Part shown: one piece after another, positions 63,801-64,000 of the stretch
Position numbering within the stretch: position 1 is the stretch's first letter
Layout of the letters: every line of letters begins with the position of its first letter
NCBI GenBank assembly: GCA_023846275.1
Contig: JAIUJO010000190.1
Span: forward strand, 259,085-323,084
From: Vanilla planifolia
Lineage: Eukaryota > Streptophyta > Magnoliopsida > Asparagales > Orchidaceae
Length of the DNA stretch: 64,000 bases
Direction: 5' to 3'
The notes under the pieces: model-generated
Told to the model about the DNA's origin: nothing
Seen by the model: only the letters and a program-made list of their open reading frames with translations
Database searches by the model: none
Position numbers and translations under genes: made by a program

Positions 63801-64000
63801 CATCTGTGTGTGTGTGTATGTTTGAGTGCCTATGAGCTTGCATTATTTGTGTGTATATGTGTGTCCGTCTGTGTGCACGTCTGTGAAGGGGAATTGTGGG
63901 TGCTTGTGTGTTCTTGCATGTGTGTGTGTTTATCTGTGTGTGTATGTGTATGTTTGTGTGTGTATGTGTGTGTGCATGAGGATGCATATATGTGTGTAGG
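48846..64000 (+). repeat. TG/CATG-rich degenerate simple-sequence block, right part (runs off the window)
   Basis: About 15.2 kb of the same sequence type and strand bias as 37660-42098, interrupted only by the LTR element, so the two parts are one block of at least 19.6 kb. No regular period is visible; clean (TG)n runs are short and usually broken by CA, TA or CATG. A few short stretches are less pure, for example TTTTTCTTATATATG near 49,490 and TTTTTTTTGAAGATG near 63,017. Very long overlapping open frames (such as 50,070-51,023, 54,618-55,532 and 55,300-56,193 on plus; 50,928-51,437 and 61,888-62,406 on minus) consist only of Cys/Val/Met/Tyr or His/Thr/Thr/Met runs and are composition artefacts. 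I see no gene, RNA or further mobile element. Confidence 0.9.
54110..54193 (+). repeat. Exact 42-bp tandem duplication within the TG block
   Basis: A unit containing TGTGTTTAAACGTTTGTGGG and TATGCATATGTGTTC occurs twice, with TTTAAA starting at 54,115 and 54,157. The copies are near identical, so the duplication is recent compared with the decay around it. The unit holds the palindrome AAACGTTT, one of the rare CpG sites in the block. Confidence 0.85.

Overview
The window looks like plant nuclear heterochromatin made almost entirely of decayed repeats. I find no intact protein-coding gene. The plant assignment rests on 5S rRNA pseudogenes matching the plant 5S sequence, a Ty1/copia-type LTR retrotransposon primed by initiator tRNA-Met, and long LTRs of a plant type. 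The species cannot be told from the sequence.

Layout: (1) 1 to about 24,515 is a very AT-rich, strongly diverged tandem satellite with a monomer of about 420 bp (roughly 50 monomers), all in one orientation. Two solo LTRs interrupt it (8063-9865 and 14850-16749, both minus strand). (2) About 24,515 to 37,672 is an AT-rich array with recurring CT-rich tracts and six decayed 5S rRNA copies, apparently a dying 5S rDNA array with long spacers of about 1.35-1.45 kb or more. One 5S copy is split by a third solo LTR (27016-29072, plus strand). (3) About 37,660 to 64,000 and beyond is a huge degenerate TG/CATG simple-sequence block (about 19.6 kb within the window) that starts directly at the 3' end of a truncated 5S pseudogene. 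It is split by (4) a minus-strand copia-type element, 42104-48840, with two LTRs of about 2.3-2.4 kb, an exact 5-bp target duplication (CTTAT), a primer-binding site, and an interior of about 2 kb holding only a decayed gag and perhaps a trace of protease.

The most interesting observation is shared by all five LTRs. On the strand opposite to the element's own transcription, each carries a module like a plant U-snRNA promoter: an upstream sequence element close to RTCCCACATCG, then 23-24 bp, then a TATA box. That spacing is the one used by RNA polymerase III U6/U3 genes. In three LTRs it is followed by 240-360 bp without any run of four T, ending in a T-run, as expected of a short Pol III RNA. 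In two of these a GGGG-loop-CCCC hairpin sits at the same distance from the TATA box. This may be an antisense non-coding RNA unit carried inside a retrotransposon LTR lineage.

The long open frames in the TG block (Cys/Val/Met-rich on plus, His/Thr-rich on minus) and in the CT tracts are low-complexity artefacts and are not annotated as genes.
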